A DNA stretch of 64,000 bases, taken from assembly GCA_964022665.1 (NCBI GenBank), contig CAXIDF010000011.1, positions 62,001-126,000 on the forward strand, in the 5' to 3' direction. Below, in pieces: positions 1 through 8,898 of this stretch (its first letter is position 1; each line of letters starts with the position of its first letter). The translations under genes were made by a program, and so were the position numbers. The stretch comes from Haliea sp964022665 (GTDB lineage: Bacteria; Pseudomonadota; Gammaproteobacteria; Pseudomonadales; Halieaceae). The notes under the pieces were generated by a model that saw only the letters and a list, made by a program, of their open reading frames with translations, was not told the origin of the DNA and did no database searches.

Positions 1-206
1 GCCTGGAGATGAGCCAGAACAGCCTGCGCCTGCAGTGGAGTCGCGCCGAAGTCGACCAGCACCTGCGCAGCATCATTCGCGGCATTCATGACCAGTGCGT
101 GGAGTTCGGTACCGCCGCAGACGGCCACGTGGACTACTTCAAGGGTGCCAACATCGCCGGATTCAATAAGGTGGCAGCCGCTATGATTGCTTACGGGGTG
201 ATGTAG
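1..206 (+). CDS. gdhA: NADP-type glutamate dehydrogenase, 3' end (partial)
   Basis: This is the last ~68 codons of a hexameric glutamate dehydrogenase, which interconverts 2-oxoglutarate plus ammonia and glutamate in the cytoplasm. The frame is open from the window edge. It contains LEMSQNSLRLQW and ends in HVDYFKGANIAGF followed by a short hydrophobic tail, a C-terminus characteristic of the GdhA family (established knowledge). The catalytic part lies outside the window, so cofactor preference is inferred from the tail only. The gene converges on the transporter ATPase, with 8 bp between the two stop codons and no terminator visible in the gap. Confidence 0.85.
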   Translation, partial: LEMSQNSLRLQWSRAEVDQHLRSIIRGIHDQCVEFGTAADGHVDYFKGANIAGFNKVAAAMIAYGVM

Positions 207-214
207 GCGGCCGC

Positions 215-1837
215 TCAGAGCCTGGGCACGGCCGCCAGCAGCTCCTGCGTATAGGGGTGAGCGGGTGCGGTGAGAATCTGTTCTGCCGTGCCCTGTTCCA
301 CCAGTTTACCGCGCTGCATAACACCCACCTTGTGGGCAAGGCCGGGCACAATCGACAAATCGTGCGTGATGAACAGGTAAGACACACCGAACTCGCGTTG
401 CAACTCAGCCAGCAGCTCCAGTACTTCCGCACGAATGGAAACGTCCAGCGCACTGGTCGGCTCGTCGCAGATAATCAGTTCAGGGTCTACCGCCAGTGCA
501 CGCGCAATGGCGATGCGCTGCAGCTGCCCGCCGGAGAACTCGTGCGGATAGCGGTTGGCGTGCTCCGCGCCCAATTGAACCCGTTGTAACAGGGCGTAGA
601 TACGTGCACGGCGCGCTTCCTCGGAAAGCCCCAGGCCCAGGCTGATCATGCCTTCGGCAATGATGTCACCCACGGTCATGCGCGGGTTCATGGAGGAAAA
701 GGGATTCTGGAAGATCACCTGTATCTGTTTGCGGTAGGGCAGCATCGCGTTGCGCCCCAGGCCCTCAATGGCATCCCCCCGGAAGCGTATCTGGCCGCCG
801 GCTATCGCCTCCAGGTTCAGTACGGCGCGGCCCAGGGTGGATTTGCCGCTGCCGGATTCGCCCACCAGTGCGTAGGTCTCTCCGCGACCGATAGTCAGTG
901 ATACCCCATCCACTGCGCGGGTGTAGTCCACCACCCGTTGCAGCAGGCCGCGGCGGATAGGGAAGTGCACTTTCACCGCCTGCAATTCCAGCAATGGCGC
1001 TTCCGTCGCGGCTTCCCGGAAGTGTGTCAGGTCGGGCAGGGCATCAATCAGGCGTTGGCTATAGGCCTGCTTGGGGTGCAGGAAGAAATCATCCACACTG
1101 GCGCGCTCGATCAGCTCGCCACGGTACATCACGGCCACCTCGTCAGCCGTATTTTTGACGACGCCCATGTCGTGGGTAATCAGCAGCACGGCCAGTTGCC
1201 GGGAGCGGGTGAGTTCGCGGATCAGGTTCAGTACCTGCAGCTGAATGGTCACGTCCAGTGCGGTGGTGGGCTCGTCGGCAATCAATACATCCGGTTCGCA
1301 GGCCAGGGCCATGGCGATCATCACCCGCTGTTGCTGCCCGCCGGAGAGCTGGTGGGGGAAGAAGTCGAAGCGCTGCTCCGGGTCCGGAATGCCCACCTCG
1401 CGAAACAGGGTCACCACACGGTCACGCAGTGCCGCGCCGCGCAGCCGGGTATGCAGCTGCAGGGTCTCGGCGACCTGCTTGCCCACGGTCTGTACCGGGT
1501 TCAGTGCACTCATGGCGTTCTGGAAGATCATCGCGACCCGGCGCCCGCGCACCTCCTGCATACGGGCCTCGGACAGGCCGAAAAGGTCCTGTCCTGCCAC
1601 TTCCACGCTGCCGCCGCTGATACGCAGGGCATCCGGGAGCAGGCGCATGGCGGCCAGAGACGTCACCGATTTGCCGCTGCCGGATTCGCCGACCAGGGCA
1701 AATACCTTGCCGGCCTGCAATTCGAAGCTGACACCCTTGACGATGGCCGCACCCGTGTCCGCCAGCGTCACGGTCAGGTCACGCACCTGCAGGCACAGGG
1801 TGCCCGGCGCGGGTCGGCTGTGCTGTGCCTCGCTCAT
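215..1837 (-). CDS. yejF: Peptide ABC transporter, fused double ATPase (YejF-like)
   Basis: A 540-residue ATPase with two complete ABC modules, energising import of peptides through the two permeases encoded just upstream. Module 1 has Walker A GESGSGKS (residues 50-57), signature LSGGQQQR and Walker B LIADEPTTALD. Module 2 repeats these as GESGSGKS, FSGGQLQR and IICDEPTSALD. E. coli YejF is of similar size (about 529 residues). I chose the ATG at 1837 because it overlaps the upstream stop as ATGA, a typical coupled start. The reading frame stays open further upstream, but that stretch lies inside the permease gene and looks like noise. Last gene of the yejABEF-like operon. Confidence 0.9.
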   Translation of the reverse strand: MSEAQHSRPAPGTLCLQVRDLTVTLADTGAAIVKGVSFELQAGKVFALVGESGSGKSVTSLAAMRLLPDALRISGGSVEVAGQDLFGLSEARMQEVRGRRVAMIFQNAMSALNPVQTVGKQVAETLQLHTRLRGAALRDRVVTLFREVGIPDPEQRFDFFPHQLSGGQQQRVMIAMALACEPDVLIADEPTTALDVTIQLQVLNLIRELTRSRQLAVLLITHDMGVVKNTADEVAVMYRGELIERASVDDFFLHPKQAYSQRLIDALPDLTHFREAATEAPLLELQAVKVHFPIRRGLLQRVVDYTRAVDGVSLTIGRGETYALVGESGSGKSTLGRAVLNLEAIAGGQIRFRGDAIEGLGRNAMLPYRKQIQVIFQNPFSSMNPRMTVGDIIAEGMISLGLGLSEEARRARIYALLQRVQLGAEHANRYPHEFSGGQLQRIAIARALAVDPELIICDEPTSALDVSIRAEVLELLAELQREFGVSYLFITHDLSIVPGLAHKVGVMQRGKLVEQGTAEQILTAPAHPYTQELLAAVPRL

Positions 1838-3204
1838 GCCTCTGCCCTCCGCAGGCTGGTGCGGGGGTCGAAGGCATCGCGCACCAGGTCGGAAAACAGG
1901 TTGGCGGCAAGCACGAGAATGAACATAAAGAAGAATGCCCCGGTGAGTGTCCACCAGATCGTGGGTTCCCGTGACAGCTCGGAGCGGGCGCCGTTGATCA
2001 TGTTGCCCCAGCTGCCCATGGACGGATCCACACCCACGCCGATATAGGACAGCACGGCCTCCGCCAGTACCAGCGCGCTGAAGTCGAGAACGAAGGTGAT
2101 GAGGATAATGTGCACCACGTTGGGCAACACGTGTCGGCCGAGGATACGGCTGTGGCTGACGCCAAACGCGTGTGCTGCCTGCACGTAGCCCAGCTGGCTG
2201 ATTTTCAGTGTTTCCGCGCGTATCAGACGGCACAGGGTCGACCAGCTGGTGACGCCCAGAATGAAACAGAGCGCGATGAACTTGGCGTCCGCCTTCTCCA
2301 TGCCAACGGCAAAGAAGTCTGGGTTCAGGTCGATGTATACCTGGAACAGCAGCACGGACGCGGCAATAAGCAGAATGCCCGGAATGGAGCTCAGGGTGGT
2401 GTACAGATACTGCACCACATCGTCCACCCAGCCCTTGAAATAGCCGGCCATGACGCCGAGTGTGACGGCGATGGGTAGCATCACCAGCGTGGCGAGGGTG
2501 CCCAGCAACACGCCGGTTCGAATGCCCTTGAGAGACTGATACAGCACATCAGCACCGCCCTGGTCCGTGCCCAGAATATGGTAGTGGTGGCTGATACTCA
2601 CCATCCACACGCCCGCACTCAGGATCACGCCCTGGGTTATCCAGGAGGCGGCCCAGGGAAAGGGACTGCCACGCAACACAAGCCACTGGGGCGCGATGAC
2701 CAGCGCACACAGTGCCAGGCCCCAGAACAGGGCCTTGGCACTCTTTGCGAGAATATCCGCCGCACGCTCATCGGGGTGGGCCAGGTGCTGTCCGGCGTGG
2801 CGCAGGGGCGGGAAGTCGCGAATGTCGCGGCCGCTGGCATCCTTGATGTTTTCTTTCTCGAAGGACAACAGCGCAAAGGGGGCCGAGTAGGTGCGCTCGA
2901 AGCGATCACCCATGCCGCCAGTGAGTACATCGAACACACTGCTGACTTTGTTGTCGTAGAACACCTCCTGCGTTGCCAGGCTCTCCGGGTTCTCCAGTGC
3001 GCGCCGGAAATGCAGCGAGTCGAGTAGGGCGACCAGGATATAGGCGGCAATGACGGTGAACGCCACCATGCCCAACCGCGAGCTGAACACGTCGGCCCAG
3101 CGTTCGCGGGTCTGTGGGTCCCGGCGCAGTCGCCAGAAAAAGAGCGCGAGGGAAATCACCAGCAGGAAAATCAGCGCATCGGACCAGAGCAGAACGGGTT
3201 TCAT
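1834..3204 (-). CDS. yejE: Peptide ABC transporter permease (YejE-like, long N-terminus)
   Basis: Inner-membrane permease of the binding-protein-dependent transport family, 456 residues. The C-terminal ~250 residues carry the typical core with several membrane helices and the stretch HILGTDQGGADVL, usual in DppC/OppC/YejE proteins. The family is normally about 300-340 residues. Here ~100 extra residues sit near the N-terminus: one helix at the start, a second at ~45-60, then a long polar segment (~65-150) before the next helix. That extension may form a periplasmic domain (inference). The stop overlaps the ATPase start. The start at 3204 is 14 bp after the yejB-like stop. Confidence 0.85.
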   Translation of the reverse strand: MKPVLLWSDALIFLLVISLALFFWRLRRDPQTRERWADVFSSRLGMVAFTVIAAYILVALLDSLHFRRALENPESLATQEVFYDNKVSSVFDVLTGGMGDRFERTYSAPFALLSFEKENIKDASGRDIRDFPPLRHAGQHLAHPDERAADILAKSAKALFWGLALCALVIAPQWLVLRGSPFPWAASWITQGVILSAGVWMVSISHHYHILGTDQGGADVLYQSLKGIRTGVLLGTLATLVMLPIAVTLGVMAGYFKGWVDDVVQYLYTTLSSIPGILLIAASVLLFQVYIDLNPDFFAVGMEKADAKFIALCFILGVTSWSTLCRLIRAETLKISQLGYVQAAHAFGVSHSRILGRHVLPNVVHIILITFVLDFSALVLAEAVLSYIGVGVDPSMGSWGNMINGARSELSREPTIWWTLTGAFFFMFILVLAANLFSDLVRDAFDPRTSLRRAEA

Positions 3205-3218
3205 CGTTGCCAGACCCC

Positions 3219-4196
3219 TCAGGACAGCCGGACCCGGGGGTCAGCCCAGGTGTAGGAAATATCGGTCAGCAACAATCCGACGATGTAGAGGATGGAGCCG
3301 ATGAACACCATGCTGCGCACAATGGCAAAGTCCTGTGAATTGATGGCGTCGAGCATGTAGCTGCCGAGCCCGGGTATGCCGAAAAATGACTCGATCAGCA
3401 AGCTGCCCATGAACAGCGAGGGAATCAGCACCACCACGCCGGTGAGTATGGGAATGAGCGCGTTGGGCAGGATATGCCGGAACAGGATGGAGAGTTCGCT
3501 GCAGCCTTTGGCGCGCGCCGTGCGCACGTAGTCCTGGTTCGCTTCCTCCAAGAACAAGGTGCGGTACCAGCGTGCGCCGGCGCCGATGCCGGCGACCACA
3601 CCCACCAACACGGGAAGGATAAGGAATTTCCACACCTGCCCTTCGGTATGAAAACCAGATATGGGCACAAGGCGCCACGTCTTGGCCACCAGGAACTGCC
3701 CGCCAATGATGTAGAACAGGTAGGAAATCGACATCAACGCCACAAACACGAATACCGCGCCACGGTCCAGCCGGGTACCGCGGAACATGACGACCATCAG
3801 TGCGACACAAATGTTGACGCCAATGCCCACCAGGAAGGTGGGCAGGGCGACCGCGAGACTGGGCCACATGCGGGTGGCGACATCGGTGGTGATGTCCCGG
3901 CCACTTTCAGAACGCCCGAAGTCGAAGGCGAACAGGCGCACGGACTTGTCGAAGAAAATGGTGTCGGTGACCTGCCCCACGCCGGCCGCCTGTGGGTTGA
4001 GAAACAGGGGCTTGTCGTAGCCGTTCTTCTGCTTCCAGTTTTCAATTGCCTCCGGGGTGACGTACTTGTCGCCGAGCTGTGAGGCCGCCATGTCATCGGG
4101 TGAATTGACCACGAAAAACAGGGTAAAGGTGAGCAGGTTGACGCCGATCAGGATCGGAATGGCATAGAGCAGGCGGCGCACGATATAGGCAAACAT
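3219..4196 (-). CDS. yejB: Peptide ABC transporter permease (YejB-like)
   Basis: Inner-membrane permease, 325 residues, starting MFAYIVRRLLYAIPILIGV, the usual opening of DppB/OppB/YejB permeases. A conserved EAA-type loop region (DYVRTARAKG) follows the middle helices. The ATG at 4196 is preferred over an upstream in-frame start because AGGAG lies 8 bp before it and the longer version would add a charged leader and overlap the gene before. It should form a heterodimeric channel with the YejE-like protein. Second gene of the operon, 13 bp after the binding-protein gene. Confidence 0.9.
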   Translation of the reverse strand: MFAYIVRRLLYAIPILIGVNLLTFTLFFVVNSPDDMAASQLGDKYVTPEAIENWKQKNGYDKPLFLNPQAAGVGQVTDTIFFDKSVRLFAFDFGRSESGRDITTDVATRMWPSLAVALPTFLVGIGVNICVALMVVMFRGTRLDRGAVFVFVALMSISYLFYIIGGQFLVAKTWRLVPISGFHTEGQVWKFLILPVLVGVVAGIGAGARWYRTLFLEEANQDYVRTARAKGCSELSILFRHILPNALIPILTGVVVLIPSLFMGSLLIESFFGIPGLGSYMLDAINSQDFAIVRSMVFIGSILYIVGLLLTDISYTWADPRVRLS

Positions 4197-4209
4197 ATGG
4201 TCGCTCCTG

Positions 4210-6381
4210 TTATTGGCGGGCCGTCGCACGCAGGCGGCGGCGGTAGGCGATAACGCCGGGTAGCAGCAGTGCTATCAGCAAAGCGCTCATGGCGTACAGC
4301 GGCCAGATGACGGGCTGGTTCCATTCCTCGCGCTTGCGCTCGCGCAGCTCGTCGTCAATGCGCACGTACTTCAGTGTGTTCTTGGAAATGCCGTGGCGCT
4401 TGTTGTTGTGCACCCAGGGGTTGTTCAGGTAGATGTCTTTCGGGTAGTAGCCGAACAGCCAGACGGCGTCCTCGCGGTAGAGCTCGACCATGCGGGCCAC
4501 CAGTGCATCCCGTTCCGCGCCGGGCGGAAGAACTCGCATCTGGCGGAACAACTCGTCGTATTCCGGGCGCTCGTAACTGGCATTGTTGGCGCCATCGCAC
4601 TGGCAGATCAGCGGGCTTTCTGGGCCGTAAAGCAGGAACAGGAAATTCTCCGGGTCCGGGTAGTCGGCCAGCCAGCCGTGAGAGAAAATCTGCGTGTTGC
4701 CTGTGAGCAGCTTTTCCCGCGTGCGGTTCCAGTCCGCCGGTCGGTATTCCACCTGCACGCCAATACGGCCGAAGGCCCGGTCCATCCAGTTCATGCTGGT
4801 GCTGGATATCGCCTGGCTCTGCACATCAATGAAGATTTTCAGGGGCTCACCGGTGCGTGCATCGCGACCATTGGGGTATCCCGCTTCGGCCAGCAGCTGC
4901 TTCGCATGCGCGATCGACTTGCGCTGTGGTGCGCCGTCTACCCAGTCATAGACGTAGGGATTGATGCCGGCTTCACCTTCCACGAACCCGGGTATACCCG
5001 GCGGAATGGGCGACTGGGCGGGGATGCCGTTGCCCTTGTAGAAGATGTTGAGGTACTCCTCGGTATCGAAGGCGATCTGCAATGCGCGGCGCAATTTGCG
5101 ACGCTCCTCGCTGTAGCCGCCGAGCACCGGGTCGCGCATGTTGAAGCCGTAGTAATAGATGGCGGGTTTCACATCGGGTGCTACGGTGATGCCGTGTTCG
5201 GCGAGCTCCGCCCCCAGCTCAACGCCCTCGGGGCCCACCACGAAGGCCTGGTCGAACACGCGATTGGTGTTGCCGTGGCTTTCACCCGAGCGGTCGTAGT
5301 AGCCCTGCAGGAACTTGGTCCACAGCGATAGCACCTCTTTTTCCAGCCTGAACACGGCGCGGTCGATCAGCGGCAGGCGCTTGCCCGCATCAGCCAGCCG
5401 GCCCTGCTCGGCGTCGCCCGGGGCCCCCTCGGTGGGGAAATAGTCTTCGCGAAAGTTGGGGTTGCGCTCCAGCACGATCTCGCTGTTCGGGTCGTTCTTC
5501 ACCATCATGAAAGGGCCGCTGCCCACCGGCCACCAGTCCAGCGTGAGGTTGCGGTCAAGAAAGCCGGGGTTGTGGAAGAAACGATCCACCTCGGGGGCGA
5601 TGGGCGAAAAGAAGTGCATGGCCAGCCAGTAACTGAACTGCGGATAGCGGCCCTTGATGGTGATGCGGAAGGTGCGCTCATCCACCACCTCCAGGCCATC
5701 CATGCTGTACTGGTCGAGGTTCACCCAGCCATCGCGGGGGATGTCCTTGAGACGCTCGGAGAAAGCCTCCATCCCCACAATGTACTGCGCCATGAAACCG
5801 AGCATGGGCGAGGCATTGAACGGGTCGGCCAGCCGTTTGATGGCATAGACATAATCGTTGGCGGCGACGGCGCGTGAACCCAACTCGGGAAAATCGCTGA
5901 TCTGCCGATACTGCCGTCCCGCGGCGGGATCTGTGAACTGGTAGCGCGGGTTGCCCTTGTCATCGCGCGCGAAGGCGGGATGAGGCTGGTAGCGGGCATC
6001 GGCGCGCACGGTCATCTCATACACCGAGAACGCGACCTCTCCTGCATCTGGGTCAACGAGCTCGCCCGCGGCGTTGGTGTAGCTGATCAGCGGAAAGTCT
6101 TCCACGCCCAGCGGCAGCAATTCGTAGGGTCGTTTCAGGTAGTGGTAACCCATCGGCGGCTCGTAGATCTGCATCAGGAACAGCGATTCATCGGCGGCGT
6201 AGGACAGCGCCGGGTCCAGATGCTTGGGCGGCAGGGGCGACATAACCGACTGGTAGGTCACCATGCCGGGAGGGCTTTCGGGGTTGGGATTGTTCCAGGG
6301 GCCATCGGTGCAGCCCGGCAGGAGCGCGGCGCCAAGCAGCAGTGTGGCGCGCGTGCAGAGAGCGGCGAATCTGGAGAGCAT
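4210..6381 (-). CDS. yejA: Peptide-binding lipoprotein, solute-binding family 5 (YejA-like)
   Basis: A 723-residue extracytoplasmic binding protein of the SBP_bac_5 type, first gene of the yej-like operon. The signal peptide ends in LLPGC, so Cys24 would be lipidated. Family features include the region around MDGLEVVDERTFRITIKG and GSGPFMMVKNDPNSEIVLERN, typical of dipeptide/oligopeptide binders. Odd: after the binding domain there is a hydrophobic segment (WPLYAMSALLIALLLPGV) followed by an Arg-rich tail, which looks like a C-terminal transmembrane anchor. E. coli YejA is a soluble ~600-residue protein. The ligand cannot be told from sequence. Start ATG at 6381 has only a weak ribosome site. 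Confidence 0.88.
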   Translation of the reverse strand: MLSRFAALCTRATLLLGAALLPGCTDGPWNNPNPESPPGMVTYQSVMSPLPPKHLDPALSYAADESLFLMQIYEPPMGYHYLKRPYELLPLGVEDFPLISYTNAAGELVDPDAGEVAFSVYEMTVRADARYQPHPAFARDDKGNPRYQFTDPAAGRQYRQISDFPELGSRAVAANDYVYAIKRLADPFNASPMLGFMAQYIVGMEAFSERLKDIPRDGWVNLDQYSMDGLEVVDERTFRITIKGRYPQFSYWLAMHFFSPIAPEVDRFFHNPGFLDRNLTLDWWPVGSGPFMMVKNDPNSEIVLERNPNFREDYFPTEGAPGDAEQGRLADAGKRLPLIDRAVFRLEKEVLSLWTKFLQGYYDRSGESHGNTNRVFDQAFVVGPEGVELGAELAEHGITVAPDVKPAIYYYGFNMRDPVLGGYSEERRKLRRALQIAFDTEEYLNIFYKGNGIPAQSPIPPGIPGFVEGEAGINPYVYDWVDGAPQRKSIAHAKQLLAEAGYPNGRDARTGEPLKIFIDVQSQAISSTSMNWMDRAFGRIGVQVEYRPADWNRTREKLLTGNTQIFSHGWLADYPDPENFLFLLYGPESPLICQCDGANNASYERPEYDELFRQMRVLPPGAERDALVARMVELYREDAVWLFGYYPKDIYLNNPWVHNNKRHGISKNTLKYVRIDDELRERKREEWNQPVIWPLYAMSALLIALLLPGVIAYRRRLRATARQ

Positions 6382-6483
6382 ACCGGTGAGTCCGAGTAAC
6401 AGGCAGTGGCTATGTTAGCAGTAAACACACCATCGGTTAACCACAGCGCCGCAGGCGAGGTAGAATGCTCCCCCGGAGGAGCC

Positions 6484-8847
6484 ATGCGAAACTTTTGTTT
6501 AGTCTTTGTGTTGGGTGTACTGATGACAGGGTGTAGTCGTAATGCGCTTGTGCCGCCGCCCGAGCCATTGCAGCCCGGGGTGTCGCTGGCGCTGGCCGAG
6601 TCACGCGCTCAGCGTGTGACCGACATCCACTACCGTGTGCACCTGAACGTTCCGGAGGCCGCCGCGGAGCCCATTGCCGGGCGCACCGATATCCGTTTTC
6701 ACCTCGCGGACGCCGAACAGTCGCTGGCACTGGATTTTCGGGCGCAGAGCACGGCGCTGCACAGCGTTGAAGTGAATGGCGCAACGCTCCCGGCGGTGAT
6801 AGACACCGAGCATGTGGTGCTTCCCGCCAGCGCGCTGCAACGTGGTGAGAACCGCGTGGTACTGGAGTTCACGGCGGGTGATAGCGCCCTGAACCGCAAT
6901 CCGGATTATCTTTACACCCTGTTTGTCCCCGACCGGGCGCGCACAGCGCTACCGCTCTTCGACCAGCCGGACCTGAAAGCACGCTGGACCCTGAGCCTCG
7001 ACTTGCCCGCCAGCTGGCAGGCTATTGCCAACGGCCCGCGGTTGGCCGTTGTCGATGCCGGCGAGCGGCGCCTGCACCGCTTTGCCGCGAGCGAGCCGAT
7101 CAGCTCCTATCTATTCGGTTTTGTTGCGGGTCGCTTCCAGGCCGTAACCCGGGAATGGCGCGGGCAGGAAATGACGCTGCTGCACCGGGAAACCGATCGC
7201 GACAAGCTTGCCCGCAACCTGGATGATATCTTTCGCCAACACCGCGAAGCGGTGGCCTGGCTGGAGGATTACACGGGCGTACCGTTTCCCTTCCAGAAGC
7301 TCGATTTCGCGCTTGTTCCTGCGTTTCAGTATGGCGGTATGGAACACGTTGGGGCTATTCCGTACCGCGCGGATTTATTATTGCTGGAGGAGAACCCGAC
7401 CGATGATGACCGCCTGCGCCGGGCCAGCCTGATTGCCCACGAGGTGGCGCACATGTGGTTCGGTAACCTGGTGACGATGCGCTGGTTCAACGACGTATGG
7501 ACCAAGGAAGTATTTGCCAATTTCATGGCCGCGAAGATGGTGAATCCGGTGTTTCCGGAGATTGACCACGAGCTGAATTTCCTCTTGCGGCACTACCCTC
7601 CGGCCTATGCGGTGGATCGCTCCGCCGGAGCCAACCCCATCCGGCAGCAGCTGGACAACCTGAACGAAGCGGGGCAGATGTACGGCCCTATCATCTATAA
7701 CAAGGCGCCCATAATGATGCGCCAGCTGGAGTCGCTGCTGGGACCCGAAGCGTTCCGCGCCGGTCTGGCCGATTACCTGCGGCGCTTTGCTTACGACAAC
7801 GCCACATGGCCCGCACTGGTGGCTATCCTCGACCAGCGCACGGACCTGGATCTCGTGGCCTGGAGCGACAGTTGGGTACACCGCGCCGGTTTCCCGGACG
7901 CAGCACAGCAGGCAGAAGATGCCGGCCTGTTCTACGGGCCACAAGCTGCCGGGCTCGCACAGATGGCGCCGTGGGCGCAGCTGCCCCCTGTGGCGCGCGG
8001 TCGCCTGCTGCTCAACCTGTTTGAGGGGGTTCTCGCGGGCGAGATATCTTCGGAGGCCTACGCGGTCGAGCTGCTGCCACGGGTGGTAACGGAGGAGAAC
8101 CAGCTACTCTTGCAAACGCTGCTGGAACAGCTGGGTTGGTTGCAGCAAACGCTGCTGTCGGATGCCGCCCGTGCGCGCCTGCAGCCAGAACTGGAGGCGG
8201 TGCTCTGGCAGACGATGGACACATCTGCAGAGGCGGGACGAACGCGGCTGTTGTTCGAGAGTTTATCGCGATTGGCGCGGCAACCGGCCAGCCTGCAGCG
8301 CCTGTTTGCCGTATGGAGTGGTGAGGCTGCGCTGGCGGGTCTCACGCTGGCGGAGCGCGACCGTATCCGTCTCGCGGAACGGCTGGCCGTGGCATTGCCC
8401 GAGCAAGCGGATGCGATCATTGCGCAGCAGCTCGCGCAGATCGAGAATCCCGACAACCGGCGTCGCCTGGTCTTTCTGGCTCCGGCATTGTCAGCTGAAG
8501 TTGCGGTACGCGATGCGTTTTTTGCCAGCCTCGCCGACCCTGCACAGCGCGCCACGGAAAACTGGGTCGTGGATGCAGTAGGCTACCTCCACCATCCCCT
8601 GCGGATCGCCCACGCCGAGCGCTATATTGAACCCAGCCTGGAATGGCTGCAGGAAATTCAGGTGACCGGGGACATCTTCTTTCCTTCCGCATGGCTGCAG
8701 GCCACGCTGCAGTATCACCATTCACCGCGGGCGGTTGCCACGGTGCAGCGCTTTTTGCAGGGACGTCCGGACTACAACGCGCAATTGCGGATGAAGATTC
8801 TGCAGGCGCTGGATATGCCTCAGAGAGCCATGCGCCTGCGGCAATGA
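6484..8847 (+). CDS. M1-family zinc aminopeptidase, lipoprotein
   Basis: A 787-residue gluzincin that would remove N-terminal residues from peptides. The zinc site is HEVAHMWFGN (His319, Glu320, His323) with the third ligand in WFNDVWTKEVFANF. The substrate-recognition loop is GGMEHVGAI (residues ~284-292) in place of the usual GAMEN. An ERAP1-like C-terminal helical domain follows. ATG at 6484 follows CCGGAGGAGCC and begins a lipoprotein signal with MTGC, so the enzyme should be membrane-anchored outside the cytoplasm. It is divergent from the peptide transporter across ~100 bp, suggesting extracytoplasmic trimming of peptides before uptake (inference). Confidence 0.9.
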   Translation: MRNFCLVFVLGVLMTGCSRNALVPPPEPLQPGVSLALAESRAQRVTDIHYRVHLNVPEAAAEPIAGRTDIRFHLADAEQSLALDFRAQSTALHSVEVNGATLPAVIDTEHVVLPASALQRGENRVVLEFTAGDSALNRNPDYLYTLFVPDRARTALPLFDQPDLKARWTLSLDLPASWQAIANGPRLAVVDAGERRLHRFAASEPISSYLFGFVAGRFQAVTREWRGQEMTLLHRETDRDKLARNLDDIFRQHREAVAWLEDYTGVPFPFQKLDFALVPAFQYGGMEHVGAIPYRADLLLLEENPTDDDRLRRASLIAHEVAHMWFGNLVTMRWFNDVWTKEVFANFMAAKMVNPVFPEIDHELNFLLRHYPPAYAVDRSAGANPIRQQLDNLNEAGQMYGPIIYNKAPIMMRQLESLLGPEAFRAGLADYLRRFAYDNATWPALVAILDQRTDLDLVAWSDSWVHRAGFPDAAQQAEDAGLFYGPQAAGLAQMAPWAQLPPVARGRLLLNLFEGVLAGEISSEAYAVELLPRVVTEENQLLLQTLLEQLGWLQQTLLSDAARARLQPELEAVLWQTMDTSAEAGRTRLLFESLSRLARQPASLQRLFAVWSGEAALAGLTLAERDRIRLAERLAVALPEQADAIIAQQLAQIENPDNRRRLVFLAPALSAEVAVRDAFFASLADPAQRATENWVVDAVGYLHHPLRIAHAERYIEPSLEWLQEIQVTGDIFFPSAWLQATLQYHHSPRAVATVQRFLQGRPDYNAQLRMKILQALDMPQRAMRLRQ

Positions 8848-8849
8848 AA

Positions 8850-8879
8850 AAGGGCCGGGTGCTTGCGCCGCCGGCCCTT
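8850..8879 (-). terminator. Intrinsic terminator of the TonB receptor gene
   Basis: A 9-bp perfect stem (AAGGGCCGG at 8850-8858 with CCGGCCCTT at 8871-8879) and a 12-nt loop. Read on the minus strand it is followed by a T run (8847-8850), so it should stop transcription of the receptor gene. It begins right after the stop codon of the convergent aminopeptidase gene and may act weakly for that gene too. Confidence 0.75.
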
Positions 8880-8898
8880 GCAGTTCGCGCGGGTAACG

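Noticed and set aside
938..2047. Long plus-strand open frame inside the yej operon
   Set aside because: It is the complement of the ABC ATPase and permease genes, has no ribosome site and gives a low-complexity His/Gln/Gly-rich product. The minus-strand genes have full family motifs.
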